The notes under the pieces: model-generated
Databases searched by the model: none
Seen by the model: the letters and a program-made list of their open reading frames with translations, nothing else
What the model was told of the DNA's origin: nothing
Made by a program: the position numbers and the translations under genes
Shown: piece after piece, positions 24,170 through 33,577 of the stretch
How the letters are laid out: each line of letters begins with the position of its first letter
Numbering within the stretch: the stretch's first letter is position 1
DNA from: SSSZ01 sp016790965
GTDB taxonomy: Bacteria > Pseudomonadota > Gammaproteobacteria > Burkholderiales > Rhodocyclaceae
Direction: 5' to 3'
NCBI GenBank assembly: GCA_016790965.1
Contig: JAEUNZ010000031.1
Location: 1-64,000, forward strand
DNA length: 64,000 nucleotides

Positions 24170-24532
24170 CTATTGCGTGTCTGGTGCCAAATCGGCCAGA
24201 GGCTGTAGCGTCTCCACGGCTGCCTCGATCGTGCTCACGACCCCGTGAAGCTCTTCGATCAAGTCCTGGGCGACCTCCCAAATGTCCGTGCTGTCCGGTG
24301 CCACGGTCAGCGAGGCACCGTTGATGACCGCATGGGCCATGGCGTGCAGACGCAGCAGTTCGTCCCGAAGACCGCCTTCGGCGGCAAACAAAGGGCGCAG
24401 TCGGTCAAGTTTTTCCACGAGCCCCAGCAAACCGCTCGTATCGTAGGTGCCGCGGAGCGCTTCCAGTTGTCGGGCGTCCACATCACCATAAGGCGTTACC
24501 CGGAACGTGGGTGCTTTGGAGAATTCCATCAT
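24170..24532 (-). CDS. tnpC: TnpC-like post-transcriptional regulator of Tn3-family transposase
   Basis: A 120-residue helical protein resembling TnpC of Tn4652, which limits production of the transposase. Seen: TPYGDVDARQLEALRGTYDTSGLLGLVEKLD, ELLRLHAMAHAVINGA and a C-terminal ETLQPLADL. The length equals that of the known protein. Its start overlaps the end of tnpA (24529-24532), so it is read from the same transcript after tnpA. The family call rests on memory of the Tn4652 protein. Confidence 0.7.
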   Translation of the reverse strand: MMEFSKAPTFRVTPYGDVDARQLEALRGTYDTSGLLGLVEKLDRLRPLFAAEGGLRDELLRLHAMAHAVINGASLTVAPDSTDIWEVAQDLIEELHGVVSTIEAAVETLQPLADLAPDTQ

Positions 24533-27500
24533 GTCTGAGCCTTTTCCTGGGGGCGCTGCATCTCCCGCACGGCATTCGCCGCCTGCTGGAAGGTCGAATC
24601 GCGGATCCAGGATTCCGGCGGCCGCTTCAGCTTCAGGTTGTACTCGCCGAAGCGCTTGACGTTCGACGTGAGGTAGGGACTCAGGAACGACACATCGTCC
24701 TCAGTGATCTGCCAGCCCTCCCGCCGCAAATCGTGCATCAGGCGCATCATGTCGGCCGTATTCTGCAAGATGACGGCGGCCGCCACCAGGTCGTTGTAGC
24801 GCAGGCGCTTCTGCTGTTCGTCGGGATCGTTCTCTGCGATCACATCGCCGCCGAAGGACAGCCATTTCGAGAAGCCGTTGTAGGACTCGATCTTGTTGGT
24901 GTTGGCCGTGATGTCCTGGCGAATTTCGCGGCTGCCGATGTAGTTGAGCAGGAAGACCGTGCGCACCACGTTGCCCAGGGCTTGGGCGGCGTGATAGAGC
25001 CGGTTCTTGCGGCTGTACGAACCGAGCTTGCGCAACAGAGTCGCCGACGAAATCTTGCCGGCCTGGATGGACAACGCCACCTGCATCAGGTCCTGCCAGT
25101 GAGTTTCGATCAGTTGCCAGTCGACGGTTTCGGAAAAAAGGCGGTGGATGTGCTGGTATTTGGTTTCCCGGTCAGGACGGTATAGCGTCAGGTCCTTCCA
25201 GTTCCGGATGCGGGGCATCAGCTTGATGCCGAGCAGGTGCGTGAACGCGAACACCGTCGCCGACTGGCCCTGGGTGTCGGAATGCACGGTGTCCGCCTCG
25301 ACGCTCAAGCCGGCCTTGAGCAAGCCTTCGATCACGTAGATGGCTTCCCAGACGCCGGGCGGAATGAAGTGCCGGAAGACGGCGATGTAGTTGTTGGCCA
25401 CGTGCCGGTAGGCCACGGCGCCCATTTTGCGGTAGCGGAAGTGGTAGCCGGCAAGCAGGTTCTCGTCGTAAAAATCATACTGGGTGCCGTCCGCAGCGAC
25501 CGTCTTGCCGTCGCCCCACAGCTTGGGCAGGTCGAGCCGCAGATAGAGTTCGGTCAGTTCCCGCTGGGCGATCTCCAGCTTTTCCAGGGAAAGGTGTCGG
25601 CGGTTGACGAAGGACAGCATATGGGGCGTGATCCCGCCCGCCAGATGCCGGGCGGCCTGGGTCGGCCCCAGGTTGCAGCCCATGGCGAAAATGGTCATCA
25701 GATAGCGTTCCGCCGGCTGCTTCAGCTTCGGTTCGTTGCCGGAGAGCGGGCCGAAATGCCGGGTGAACTGGATCCAGTGCTCGATGTTGGCCAGAATGTC
25801 GAGCAGGTGCCGGGCCGGCAGGTGCTGGACGATGGCGTTTTGCAGGGAAATGGCCGAGGGCGGGATGTCGCGGGCCACCACCCGCTTCAGGACCGGCTCG
25901 CCGTCCGCGTTGATTGCCACATCGCCTCGGCAACTGGGGAATTTCTGGTCCAGTTGCTCGGCCGTCTCGGTCAGCCAGGTCCGCAGCCCGGCCACGAACT
26001 CCTGGGCGTTGCTGGGTAGCCCGATCTTCTGGCAGTAGTCCGGCAGCATCGCCTCGCAAGCTTCCCAGGGCAGCAATTGCTGCCGGTAATCGGCGAAGGC
26101 TTCCGAGCCGGCAACACAGAGATCGCCGGAACGCAATTCGTCCGCCAAGTAGGAGAAGACGCACAGTTCGAGATAACGCCGGTGAGTAGGCGGGCCTTCT
26201 TCGGCCGGGCGGCGCACCAGTTTCTTCCAGCGTTCGGAGGCGAAGGAAAGGTCGACCTGCTCGTCGATCCACTCCCGGTGATAGGGTTCGTGCTCCTGGA
26301 CCGTCTCCAGGGCCTTGACCAGCGACCGGTCCTGGCTCGTCGGCTCCAACTGAAGCAGATCCGCCAAGCGAAACATGAGAGAGCGGTGGCTGCGGAAGTG
26401 CCGCCAGAGCAAAGGCAGGTAGTTGTCGCCGCTGACCGCCTGGACCTCGGCACAGGTCTGCCGGATGGTGTCGAGCGTGCCATGGTGGCCAAGGTATTCC
26501 CGAATGAGGTGCCCAGCTTCCTGGTCGCTGGGCTCCGCGGCCAGGATTTCCAGCACGCCGTCCAGCGTGGCGACCAGGTGCTCCATTTGGCCGCGCTGGC
26601 GTACCTGGATATTCATGAGTTCATCCTTGGCCCGCTTGTGGATCATCGCCATGCGCCGGATGAACATCTCCGCCAAATGGTCCCGGGTCCGCACCCGCAT
26701 CCGGTAGATCAGCGCGAGCACCAGGGTATAGCGTTTGGACGGGGCGCATTCCTTCAATTCCGACACGTCGTAAACCATCGCCTGGGAGGCGAAGTGGCGG
26801 ATCTTGGTTTCCCGAACGTCCTGGAAGATTGCATCCAGGTCGCCAAAGGATTCGAGCCAGGTCAGGTGGTCCACCAGGACCTCCAGATGCTTGCGGGACG
26901 GTTTCTTGGGGGCTTGCTTGAGGGTGTTGAAGTCGCTCTGGCGGCGGCCGAAATCGGTGTCCAGCAGCACCTCCAGGGCTTTGATCCGGTCGGGCCCCAG
27001 GCGCGAGACGACACGCTGGAAAAGCGCCTCCTGGACCGCTGCGTGGGTATGTTCGGCCAGGTTGTCCAGTGTCGAGAACGCCGGCAACTCGATGCGGCGC
27101 AAGATGAGCTCGTCGACCAGGGCATTGATGATGTCGGCCCGTTGGTCGAGGATTTCGGCAGCATTTTTGGCAAAGTCCTCGGCCACCTTGAACGACGTCT
27201 TGCCATAGAAGGCGGTGACGCCAAGAAAGTTCCGGATGGCGGCCATGTGCCGATGCAGGGTGTTCTTGCCGGAGTAATCGACCTGGATTCGAGGGCTGTA
27301 GCCCAGGGTTTCCCGGATGTGATTGACCACCTCGGCAGGAATTTCACCGAGGTCGGGGAAATACCACAGGTGCTGGAAACATTTCAGCAGGACCGCCATG
27401 CCGAGACGATGGTGGGCAGTGGGCGTCGTTGTTCGAATCCAGTCGATCTCGTCCTCGGAAACCGAAAACGTTGCTTTGAGATCCGCCGAACTGTAGGAGC

Positions 27501-27540
27501 GGGCGAACCGTGGATAGGCAGTACGTTCAACCGACGCCAT
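24529..27540 (-). CDS. tnpA: Tn3-family transposase (Tn4651 subgroup)
   Basis: A 1003-residue transposase with a DUF4158 N-terminal domain (MASVERTAYPRFARSYSSADLK). The DDE acids are probably Asp in KTVAADGTQYD, Asp in TVHSDTQGQS and Glu in NTNKIESYNG. Start ATG 27540 has AGGGAGGA upstream, so the 31 extra codons before it are not used. The frame is intact. The gene lies about 115 bp inside the terminal repeat at 27,657-27,702 and overlaps tnpC by 4 bp. It is clearly diverged from the transposase at 6806. Confidence 0.92.
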   Translation of the reverse strand: MASVERTAYPRFARSYSSADLKATFSVSEDEIDWIRTTTPTAHHRLGMAVLLKCFQHLWYFPDLGEIPAEVVNHIRETLGYSPRIQVDYSGKNTLHRHMAAIRNFLGVTAFYGKTSFKVAEDFAKNAAEILDQRADIINALVDELILRRIELPAFSTLDNLAEHTHAAVQEALFQRVVSRLGPDRIKALEVLLDTDFGRRQSDFNTLKQAPKKPSRKHLEVLVDHLTWLESFGDLDAIFQDVRETKIRHFASQAMVYDVSELKECAPSKRYTLVLALIYRMRVRTRDHLAEMFIRRMAMIHKRAKDELMNIQVRQRGQMEHLVATLDGVLEILAAEPSDQEAGHLIREYLGHHGTLDTIRQTCAEVQAVSGDNYLPLLWRHFRSHRSLMFRLADLLQLEPTSQDRSLVKALETVQEHEPYHREWIDEQVDLSFASERWKKLVRRPAEEGPPTHRRYLELCVFSYLADELRSGDLCVAGSEAFADYRQQLLPWEACEAMLPDYCQKIGLPSNAQEFVAGLRTWLTETAEQLDQKFPSCRGDVAINADGEPVLKRVVARDIPPSAISLQNAIVQHLPARHLLDILANIEHWIQFTRHFGPLSGNEPKLKQPAERYLMTIFAMGCNLGPTQAARHLAGGITPHMLSFVNRRHLSLEKLEIAQRELTELYLRLDLPKLWGDGKTVAADGTQYDFYDENLLAGYHFRYRKMGAVAYRHVANNYIAVFRHFIPPGVWEAIYVIEGLLKAGLSVEADTVHSDTQGQSATVFAFTHLLGIKLMPRIRNWKDLTLYRPDRETKYQHIHRLFSETVDWQLIETHWQDLMQVALSIQAGKISSATLLRKLGSYSRKNRLYHAAQALGNVVRTVFLLNYIGSREIRQDITANTNKIESYNGFSKWLSFGGDVIAENDPDEQQKRLRYNDLVAAAVILQNTADMMRLMHDLRREGWQITEDDVSFLSPYLTSNVKRFGEYNLKLKRPPESWIRDSTFQQAANAVREMQRPQEKAQT

Positions 27541-27656
27541 GAATCCTCCCTGGAAGCGTGACGGCATGAGCATACCCAAAATCCTGGGCTTCCGGTTCGG
27601 TGCCGAATCAAGACGGCGCAAAGCGCTCGGCAATAATCCTTGCTACGTCAGAGTAT

Positions 27657-27702
27657 TACCGCAGGCCGAGGGGGGATTTTGGCTTCATCCCGGCTCAACC
27701 CC
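27657..27702 (-). repeat. Terminal inverted repeat of the Tn4651-like element
   Basis: Read inward on the minus strand from 27,702 it starts GGGGTTGAGCCGGGATGAAG and continues CCAAAATC. This resembles the GGGGTTATGCCGAGATAAGG ends of Tn4651/Tn5041 elements. The about 46-bp length is taken from that subgroup. Only this end was found. Confidence 0.6.
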
Positions 27703-27800
27703 TGGTCATGGCTATCTCCGGTGATGGCTGTGCGGGGCAATCTATCACCCTGCGCGGGACGCGGTAAACTCTCACAACCCCCAGCCCCGGATTTTTCCTG

Positions 27801-28193
27801 ATGACCACTTCCCGTACCACCACCTACGACCTGATCGGCGGCGAAGCCGGCGTTGCGCGCCTCACCGAGCGCTTTTACCAATTGATGGAATCCGTTCCCC
27901 AGTTCCGGGAATTGCGGTCACTGCATCCAGACGACCTGGCATCGTCGCGGGACAAGTTGTTCATGTTCCTCTCCGGCTGGATGGGCGGACCTGATCTCTT
28001 CGTGGAAAAATTCGGCCATCCCCGCCTGCGCGCCCGCCATATGCCCTTTGCCATCGGCAGCAAGGAGCGCGATCAGTGGGTGGCGTGCATGGTGCTAGCC
28101 ATGGAGGAGGTCGGCATCGAAGAAGGGGTGCGCCAGAAGCTCCTGCAAAATTTCTTCCAGACCGCCGATTTCATGCGCAATACGCCGGATTGA
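27801..28193 (+). CDS. Group II truncated haemoglobin
   Basis: A 130-residue globin of the trHbO type. It begins YDLIGGEAGVARLTERFYQLM and has FLSGWMGGPDLFVEKFGHPRLRARHMPF, where the His of RARHMPF is the likely proximal haem ligand. It then has ERDQWVACMVLAMEE with the group II Trp. It probably handles oxygen, nitric oxide or peroxide in the cytoplasm. It is the first core-like gene after the mobile-element boundary and lies 61 bp upstream of typA. Confidence 0.9.
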   Translation: MTTSRTTTYDLIGGEAGVARLTERFYQLMESVPQFRELRSLHPDDLASSRDKLFMFLSGWMGGPDLFVEKFGHPRLRARHMPFAIGSKERDQWVACMVLAMEEVGIEEGVRQKLLQNFFQTADFMRNTPD

Positions 28194-28254
28194 CCCTGCT
28201 GCGCTGCAACACCGCATGGTAGAATCGCGGGTTTTGAATTTTCAGGCCCCGCCC

Positions 28255-30099
28255 ATGTCCGCCCGCCCAATCCGCAATATCGCCATCATCGCCCACGTCG
28301 ACCATGGCAAGACCACCCTGGTCGACCAGCTTCTCCGCCAATCTGGCACCTTTGCCGCCCACCAGCAGGTCGACGAGCGGGTCATGGACTCCAATGACCT
28401 TGAAAAGGAACGGGGCATCACCATCCTGGCCAAGAATACGGCGGTGGATTACGAAGGCATCCACATCAACATCGTCGACACTCCGGGTCACGCCGACTTC
28501 GGCGGTGAGGTGGAGCGCGTGCTGGGCATGGTCGATGGCGTGGTGCTGTTGGTGGATGCGGTGGAGGGCCCCATGCCACAAACCCGCTTCGTCACCAAGA
28601 AGGCGTTGGCCCTGGGGCTGCGACCCATCGTTCTGGTGAACAAGGTGGACCGCGACGGTGCCGATCCGGACAACGCCGTCAATCTGACCTTCGACCTCTT
28701 CGACAAGCTGGGTGCCACCGACGAGCAACTCGACTTCCCCATCGTTTACGCCTCCGGTCTCAACGGCTGGGCGGCCATGGAACTGGACCAGCCCCGCGTC
28801 GACATGAAGCCCCTGTTCGAAACCGTGCTGTCCCACGTGCCCGCGCCCGACGCCGACGTCGACGCGCCCCTCCAGGTGCAGATTTCCGCCCTCGATTATT
28901 CCTCCTACGTCGGCCGCATCGGCGTCGGCCGCATCAAGCGCGGCCGGGTCAAGACCGGCCAGCAGGTACTGGTCATGTACGGCACCGAGGAAGAGGCTCT
29001 CGAACACGAGCGCACCCCGGTCAAGGCCAAGATCGGCCAGGTCTTCGGCTTCAAGGGCCTCAACAAGGTGGAGCTGGATGAAGGCCTGGCCGGAGACATC
29101 GTGCAGATCACCGGCATCGAGGATCTGGTTCTGGGGTGCACCGTCACCGACCCGGAACAGCCGGAAACCCTGCCGCTTCTCAAGATCGACGAGCCGACGC
29201 TGTCCATGCAGTTCATGGTCAATACCAGCCCGCTGGCTGGCACCGAAGGCAAATTCGTCACCAGCCGCCAGGTGCGCGACCGCCTGCACAAAGAACTCCT
29301 GACCAACATGGCGCTGCGGGTCCATGACACGGCCAATGGCGATGTCTTCGACGTGGCGGGCCGCGGCGAGCTGCACCTGGGCATCCTGCTGGAAAACATG
29401 CGCCGCGAAGGCTACGAACTGGCCGTGGGTCGTCCCCGGGTGGTGAAGAAGGTCATCAACGGAGTCGAGTGCGAGCCCTACGAATTCCTCACCGTAGACG
29501 TGGAAGAGGAGCACCAGGGGGGCGTGATGGAAAGTCTGGGCCTGCGCAAGGGCGACATGCTGGACATGGTGCCCGATGGCCGGGGCCGCGCGCGCATCGA
29601 ATACCGCATTCCGGCCCGGGGACTCATCGGCTTCCAGGGCGAATTCATGAACCTGACCCGGGGTACGGGCCTCATCAGCCACGTCTTCGACGAATACGCC
29701 CCGGTCAAGGAAGGCGGCGTCGCCGAGCGGCGCAACGGCGTGCTGATCTCCCAGGACAACGGCGACGCTGTCGCCTACGCCCTGTGGAAGCTGCAGGACC
29801 GTGGCCGCATGTTCGTGAGCCCGGGCGAAAAGCTTTACGAGGGCATGATCATCGGCATCCACAGCCGGGAGAACGACCTGGTGGTCAATCCCATCAAGGG
29901 CAAGCAACTGACCAACGTGCGCGCCTCCGGAACCGACGAAGCGGTGCGTCTGGTGCCCCCCATCCAGTTGAGCCTGGAGGCGGCGGTGGAATTCATTGCC
30001 GACGATGAACTGGTGGAACTGACCCCCAAATCCATCCGCATCCGCAAACGCTATCTGACCGAAATCGAGCGCAAACGCGCTTCCCGCGAAGGGGCCTGA
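28255..30099 (+). CDS. typA: Translational GTPase TypA/BipA
   Basis: A 614-residue ribosome-associated GTPase. G1 is AHVDHGKTTL, the effector region is ERGITILAKN, G3 DTPGHADFGGE and G4 NKVDRDGADP, followed by EF-G-like domains and the BipA-specific C-terminus. It assists 50S subunit assembly and stress adaptation. The start is ATG 28255 (MSARPIRNIAIIAHVDHG); the in-frame codon at 28216 would add 13 unsupported residues. Confidence 0.97.
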   Translation: MSARPIRNIAIIAHVDHGKTTLVDQLLRQSGTFAAHQQVDERVMDSNDLEKERGITILAKNTAVDYEGIHINIVDTPGHADFGGEVERVLGMVDGVVLLVDAVEGPMPQTRFVTKKALALGLRPIVLVNKVDRDGADPDNAVNLTFDLFDKLGATDEQLDFPIVYASGLNGWAAMELDQPRVDMKPLFETVLSHVPAPDADVDAPLQVQISALDYSSYVGRIGVGRIKRGRVKTGQQVLVMYGTEEEALEHERTPVKAKIGQVFGFKGLNKVELDEGLAGDIVQITGIEDLVLGCTVTDPEQPETLPLLKIDEPTLSMQFMVNTSPLAGTEGKFVTSRQVRDRLHKELLTNMALRVHDTANGDVFDVAGRGELHLGILLENMRREGYELAVGRPRVVKKVINGVECEPYEFLTVDVEEEHQGGVMESLGLRKGDMLDMVPDGRGRARIEYRIPARGLIGFQGEFMNLTRGTGLISHVFDEYAPVKEGGVAERRNGVLISQDNGDAVAYALWKLQDRGRMFVSPGEKLYEGMIIGIHSRENDLVVNPIKGKQLTNVRASGTDEAVRLVPPIQLSLEAAVEFIADDELVELTPKSIRIRKRYLTEIERKRASREGA

Positions 30100-30172
30100 C
30101 CGCCGCGGGGGACGTTCTGCCGGTCTGCCGTGCAAGCTGTGCAGGGCGGCTTTAGCTGCTGAAACGGTTTAT

Positions 30173-30193
30173 TCAGGCCTCTGAAAGGCCTGA
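30173..30193 (+). terminator. Hairpin between typA and the next gene
   Basis: TCAGGCCT (30173-30180) and AGGCCTGA (30186-30193) make a perfect 8-bp stem with a 5-nt loop. TTCTTGCTTTTT follows, so termination is plausible but the T-tract is displaced. Confidence 0.5.
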
Positions 30194-30233
30194 TTCTTGC
30201 TTTTTCGCTACCATCTCGGCGAAGGGGCAAGCG

Positions 30234-31085
30234 ATGAAGCGCGGAATGTGGATCATCCGGTATGGCCTGGTGCTGGCCTGCTCGGGCCTGGCGGCGGCCG
30301 CCCAGGGCCAGGTGGGAGACGAATCCCGCAAACTGGTGGAGCAGAAGATGCGCCTGCTGGAAATGCTGCTTGCGTCGCCCTCGGCCAAAGCGGACCCCGG
30401 CGGCATGGCAGAGCGCGGCGGCAAGGCACTGGCGAGCGCCCGCGAGGCGCTGGCGGCCAATCGTCCTGACGATGCGGCGCGCACCCTGGACGAAGTCTTG
30501 CGTTCATCTGCCGCGGCTCGCCGACCCGTTGCGGAGACCTCTCTTCCCGACAGTGCCCTGGCCCTCGCCCATCAAAATCTGGTGGAACAGGTGGCCACTT
30601 ATCGGGCGTCCATCGAGGATCTCCTGGCCGATCCGAAGCTTGCGGCGGCCGCCCGCGGCCTCCTGGTACGGATCGACACCCACGCTGCGGAAGCACGACG
30701 CGAAGCCGGGGCCGCACGCCTTCCTGAGGCCAACCGTATCCTGGGCGAAGCTTACAGGCTAGCCGTCGGCGAACTTGCCCGGTTACGGGCTGGCCAGGAA
30801 GTGGTGATGGCACTGCGCTTTGCCAGTCCAGTCGAGGAATACGCCTACGAGCAAAAACGCTTCGAAAGCAGCCAGATGATGGTGGGCATGCTGGCCGGCG
30901 AGGGCAGGGCGGAAGGCGACCGCCGCGCCCTGGTGGATGGCTTTGCCGCGGAAGCGCTGCGTTTGCGCTCCGAAGCGGAAACACAGGCTCAGGCGGGGCG
31001 CCACCGGGACGCCGTTTCCCTGATGGAAAAGGCTTCCGCCCAATTGAATCGAGCCCTGCAAACGATGGGAGTCCCGGTTTTCTGA
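30234..31085 (+). CDS. Exported helical protein of unknown function
   Basis: A 283-residue protein with a signal peptide (residues 1-26, ending about AAAQG) and an almost wholly alpha-helical, Ala/Arg/Glu-rich body. It contains TPR-like stretches such as ALASAREALAANRPDDAARTLDEVL and RLPEANRILGEAYRLAVGELARLRAGQEV. No catalytic motif or known family was recognised. It is probably periplasmic. It stands alone between typA and the convergent moaA. Confidence 0.7.
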   Translation: MKRGMWIIRYGLVLACSGLAAAAQGQVGDESRKLVEQKMRLLEMLLASPSAKADPGGMAERGGKALASAREALAANRPDDAARTLDEVLRSSAAARRPVAETSLPDSALALAHQNLVEQVATYRASIEDLLADPKLAAAARGLLVRIDTHAAEARREAGAARLPEANRILGEAYRLAVGELARLRAGQEVVMALRFASPVEEYAYEQKRFESSQMMVGMLAGEGRAEGDRRALVDGFAAEALRLRSEAETQAQAGRHRDAVSLMEKASAQLNRALQTMGVPVF

Positions 31086-31139
31086 CCTCGAATCAGGACG
31101 AATGCCGGCGGTGTCGGCAACGCGACCGGGAAGCCGGCT

Positions 31140-32216
31140 TCAACCGCCGGTCATGGACATAAAGCGGACAACCTTGGGGGCATCCATCTGGGCTGTAAAA
31201 TCGTGTCCCAGGGGTTTGATTCCCATGCAATCGACGATGGCCTGGCGCACCCCTTCGTCCCCTACGGCGGGGTCGCGCAGCAGCGGCATCAGGTTGATGG
31301 CATCGTTCTGGCCCAGGCAGGGGTACAACTCCGCCTTGGCCGTGATGCGGACCCGATTGCAGGTATCGCAGAAGTTGTGGCTGTGGGGCGAGATGAAGCC
31401 CAGGCGCGTCTCGCTGCCGGGAATACGCCAATAGCGCGCCGGACCGCCGCTGCTTTCCGTCGAGGGTACCAGTGGGAAGCGCCTCCCCAGGCGTTCCAGC
31501 GCTTCGTCCGAGCTGATATAGATCTTGCTGCGCCCCTCGATGTCGCCCAGGGGCATTTCCTCGATGAAGGAAATGTCGAGGCCCCTTTCCAGGGCGAACT
31601 CGACCAGATCGGGAAACTCGTCGTCGTTCACCCCCCGCATCATGACCGCATTGAGCTTGGTGCGGCTGAAACCCGCAGTCCGTGCCGCTTCGATGCCCCG
31701 CAACACCTTGTCCAGGTCGCCGATGCGGGTGATGGCACGAAAGCGCTCCGGCTTCAGGGTGTCCAGACTGATGTTGATACGCCGCACGCCCGCAGCCTTC
31801 AACGGCGCGGCAAAGCGGTCCAGCTGGGAACCATTGGTGGTAATGACCAGGTTGTCGAGACCGGGCAGGGTAGCCAGGCGCTCGATGAGCCAGAGCACAT
31901 CCTTGCGCACCAGGGGCTCTCCCCCGGTGATGCGCAACTTGCTGACCCCCAGGCGGGCAAAAATACCGGCCAGGCGCAGGCATTCCTCCAGGCTCATGAC
32001 CTCCGCCCGCGGTAGGAAAGTCATCTCTTCGGCCATGCAGTAGGTGCAGCGGAAATCGCAACGGTCAGTGATGGAGAGGCGCACGTAGGTGATCCGCCGC
32101 CCATACTTGTCCACCAGGGTACCCTGGGGATGGATCGACGTCGCCCGGGTTGAAGTCGGCGCGAAGCTCGCCAGATCGAGGGGGACAGATTCCGGATTCA
32201 GGGTTTCGTTGTGCAT
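31140..32216 (-). CDS. moaA: GTP 3',8-cyclase MoaA
   Basis: A 358-residue radical-SAM enzyme of the first step of molybdenum cofactor synthesis. The N-terminal cluster motif is CDFRCTYC, with GGEPLVRKD in the SAM-binding part. The C-terminal cluster is CDTCNRVRITAKAELYPC and the protein ends with the catalytic GG. Start ATG 32216 (MHNETLNPES) is preferred; the frame is open a further 34 codons. It lies apart from the moaD/moaE/moeA/mobB operon at 49-51 kb. Confidence 0.95.
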   Translation of the reverse strand: MHNETLNPESVPLDLASFAPTSTRATSIHPQGTLVDKYGRRITYVRLSITDRCDFRCTYCMAEEMTFLPRAEVMSLEECLRLAGIFARLGVSKLRITGGEPLVRKDVLWLIERLATLPGLDNLVITTNGSQLDRFAAPLKAAGVRRINISLDTLKPERFRAITRIGDLDKVLRGIEAARTAGFSRTKLNAVMMRGVNDDEFPDLVEFALERGLDISFIEEMPLGDIEGRSKIYISSDEALERLGRRFPLVPSTESSGGPARYWRIPGSETRLGFISPHSHNFCDTCNRVRITAKAELYPCLGQNDAINLMPLLRDPAVGDEGVRQAIVDCMGIKPLGHDFTAQMDAPKVVRFMSMTGG

Positions 32217-32334
32217 GGGGTGCAAAAGCCGTGGAAGAGGCGCTGAACGGTTGGGATTCGCCGCTGTCGATGGTTGACGCGGCTGGCGATTATCGGTTCC
32301 CGGCCAGCGATCCCACAATAGGAGAAATCAAGAA

Positions 32335-32856
32335 ATGATGCGACCTCTCAACTTCGTCCCGCTCTTTGCGGTAGCCCTGCTCACTGCCTGTGCCACGAGC
32401 GGCGGATCGTCGCCGACTGCGGGCGCGTCCCTGGCCGCAACGCGGGGCAACACGGTGGCCGGAACCGTCAGTTTCGTCGAAAGCGATGGGGAAGTCCGGG
32501 TGACAGCGGAAATAACCGGTCTATCGCCTGGTCCGCACGGGTTCCATGTGCACGAAAAAGGCGATTGCAGCGCTCCCGACGGCACCAGCGCCGGCGGTCA
32601 TTTCAACCCGGGCGGCAAGGTCCACGGTCATCCGGGTCATGGCGAGCACCATGCTGGAGACCTGCCCCAGTTGGTGGCGGATGCGTCCGGCGTGGCACGT
32701 CTGAGTGCCAGCACAAAAGCCCTGAGCGTATCCCCCGGAGAAACCAGCGTCGTCGGCAGATCGGTCATCGTTCATGCCGGTCCCGACGATTTCAAGAGCC
32801 AGCCGGCGGGCAATTCCGGGCCCCGGGTGGCTTGCGGGGTCATCGCCGCACGCTGA
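32335..32856 (+). CDS. sodC: Cu/Zn superoxide dismutase, lipoprotein
   Basis: A 173-residue periplasmic SOD. Its lipobox is LTAC (Cys19), so it is likely membrane-anchored. Copper/zinc ligands are visible in GFHVHEKGDC, HFNPGG, HGHPGHGEHHAGDLP and VIVHAGPDD. GPRVACGVI carries the second disulphide Cys. It detoxifies superoxide in the envelope. The ATG at 32335 follows GGAGAAATC. A long palindromic repeat starts immediately at its stop codon. Confidence 0.94.
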   Translation: MMRPLNFVPLFAVALLTACATSGGSSPTAGASLAATRGNTVAGTVSFVESDGEVRVTAEITGLSPGPHGFHVHEKGDCSAPDGTSAGGHFNPGGKVHGHPGHGEHHAGDLPQLVADASGVARLSASTKALSVSPGETSVVGRSVIVHAGPDDFKSQPAGNSGPRVACGVIAAR

Positions 32857-33015
32857 GAGCCTGCGAAATCTTCGTTCACTCCCGCTCGTCATGCCCAACT
32901 GCGCCCGCTCGGCGTTGCCAATGCTCGCCATAGCCCAAGCTATGGCTCTGCTTGGCGCCTTGATCGTGCACACCTGGGCACGCCGCTCGGGCGCGCCCGA
33001 AAATTTCACAGGCTC
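32857..33015. repeat. 159-bp imperfect palindrome (possible MITE or intergenic repeat)
   Basis: The ends GAGCCTGCGAAATCTTCG (32857-32874) and the inverse of 32998-33015 agree at 16 of 18 bases. The inner arms also pair along much of their length, around a central GCCATAGC-CCAA-GCTATGGC. The whole element can fold into one long hairpin. No transposase is coded. It abuts the sodC stop and lies about 95 bp before the next gene. Confidence 0.7.
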
Positions 33016-33109
33016 AGATTCCAACTGGAAGCTCAGGAAAGCATGACGCCCCGGGGGCGGGGCGGTAGAATTCGCCGTCCCCACCACGCCTGCGGGCCTT
33101 GCTCCCTTC

Positions 33110-33577
33110 ATGTTCGGCTTCCTTCGCCCAGCTGACTCCGCCAATTCCCATCGCCTGGGCCGTTCGGCCCTCTTCGCCGGCCTGAGTCTGGGCGAATTGA
33201 AAATCGTCGAAGGCTTCATGCACGACCGGCGTTACCTACCCGGGGAAGTCATCTTCGATGAGCGCGAGGAGGGGCAGGCGCTTTACGTCATCGCCAGCGG
33301 CAGCGTTCTCATCTGCCGCCAGGGGCAGGCCGACCGGCCGATAGCCCGTCTCGGGACCGGTGACTTCTTCGGCGAGCTGGCCTTGCTGGACGATTCGCCC
33401 CGTTCGGCCCAGGCCCGCGCAGCGGACACCACTGAAATCGCTGTACTCTTCCGCGGCGATTTCGAACGTCTCCTGCAATCCCACGCCCACATCGCGAGCC
33501 ACATCGCCATGGCACTGGCGCGTCACCTTGGCCAACGCCTGCGTCAGATGGTAGCGGGCAATGGAGCGGCCGGGTGA
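33110..33577 (+). CDS. Cyclic-nucleotide-binding domain protein
   Basis: A 155-residue protein made of one Crp/cNMP-binding beta-roll (LFAGLSLGELKIVEGFM...GEVIFDEREEGQALYVIASGSV...GDFFGELALLDDSPRSAQARA) plus a C-terminal helix. The phosphate-binding cassette FGELALLDDSPRSA is well kept. There is no DNA-binding domain, so it is not a Crp-type activator. It overlaps the next gene by 4 bp (GTGA), suggesting a joint function with that permease. Confidence 0.85.
   Translation: MFGFLRPADSANSHRLGRSALFAGLSLGELKIVEGFMHDRRYLPGEVIFDEREEGQALYVIASGSVLICRQGQADRPIARLGTGDFFGELALLDDSPRSAQARAADTTEIAVLFRGDFERLLQSHAHIASHIAMALARHLGQRLRQMVAGNGAAG

Larger units (their letters stand above)
24170..27702 (-). mobile_element. 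Tn4651-like Tn3-family transposition module (tnpC-tnpA and one end)
   Basis: Holds tnpC, tnpA and the right-hand terminal repeat. Core-type genes start within 100 bp beyond the repeat, so 27,702 is the island boundary. The second terminal repeat was not found between 11 and 24 kb. The metal genes may be passengers of a larger element, or the left end is lost. Confidence 0.65.

Noticed and set aside
28171..30135. 654-codon open frame on the minus strand
   Set aside because: Mirror frame of typA, produced by GC-rich codon bias; typA is unmistakable.
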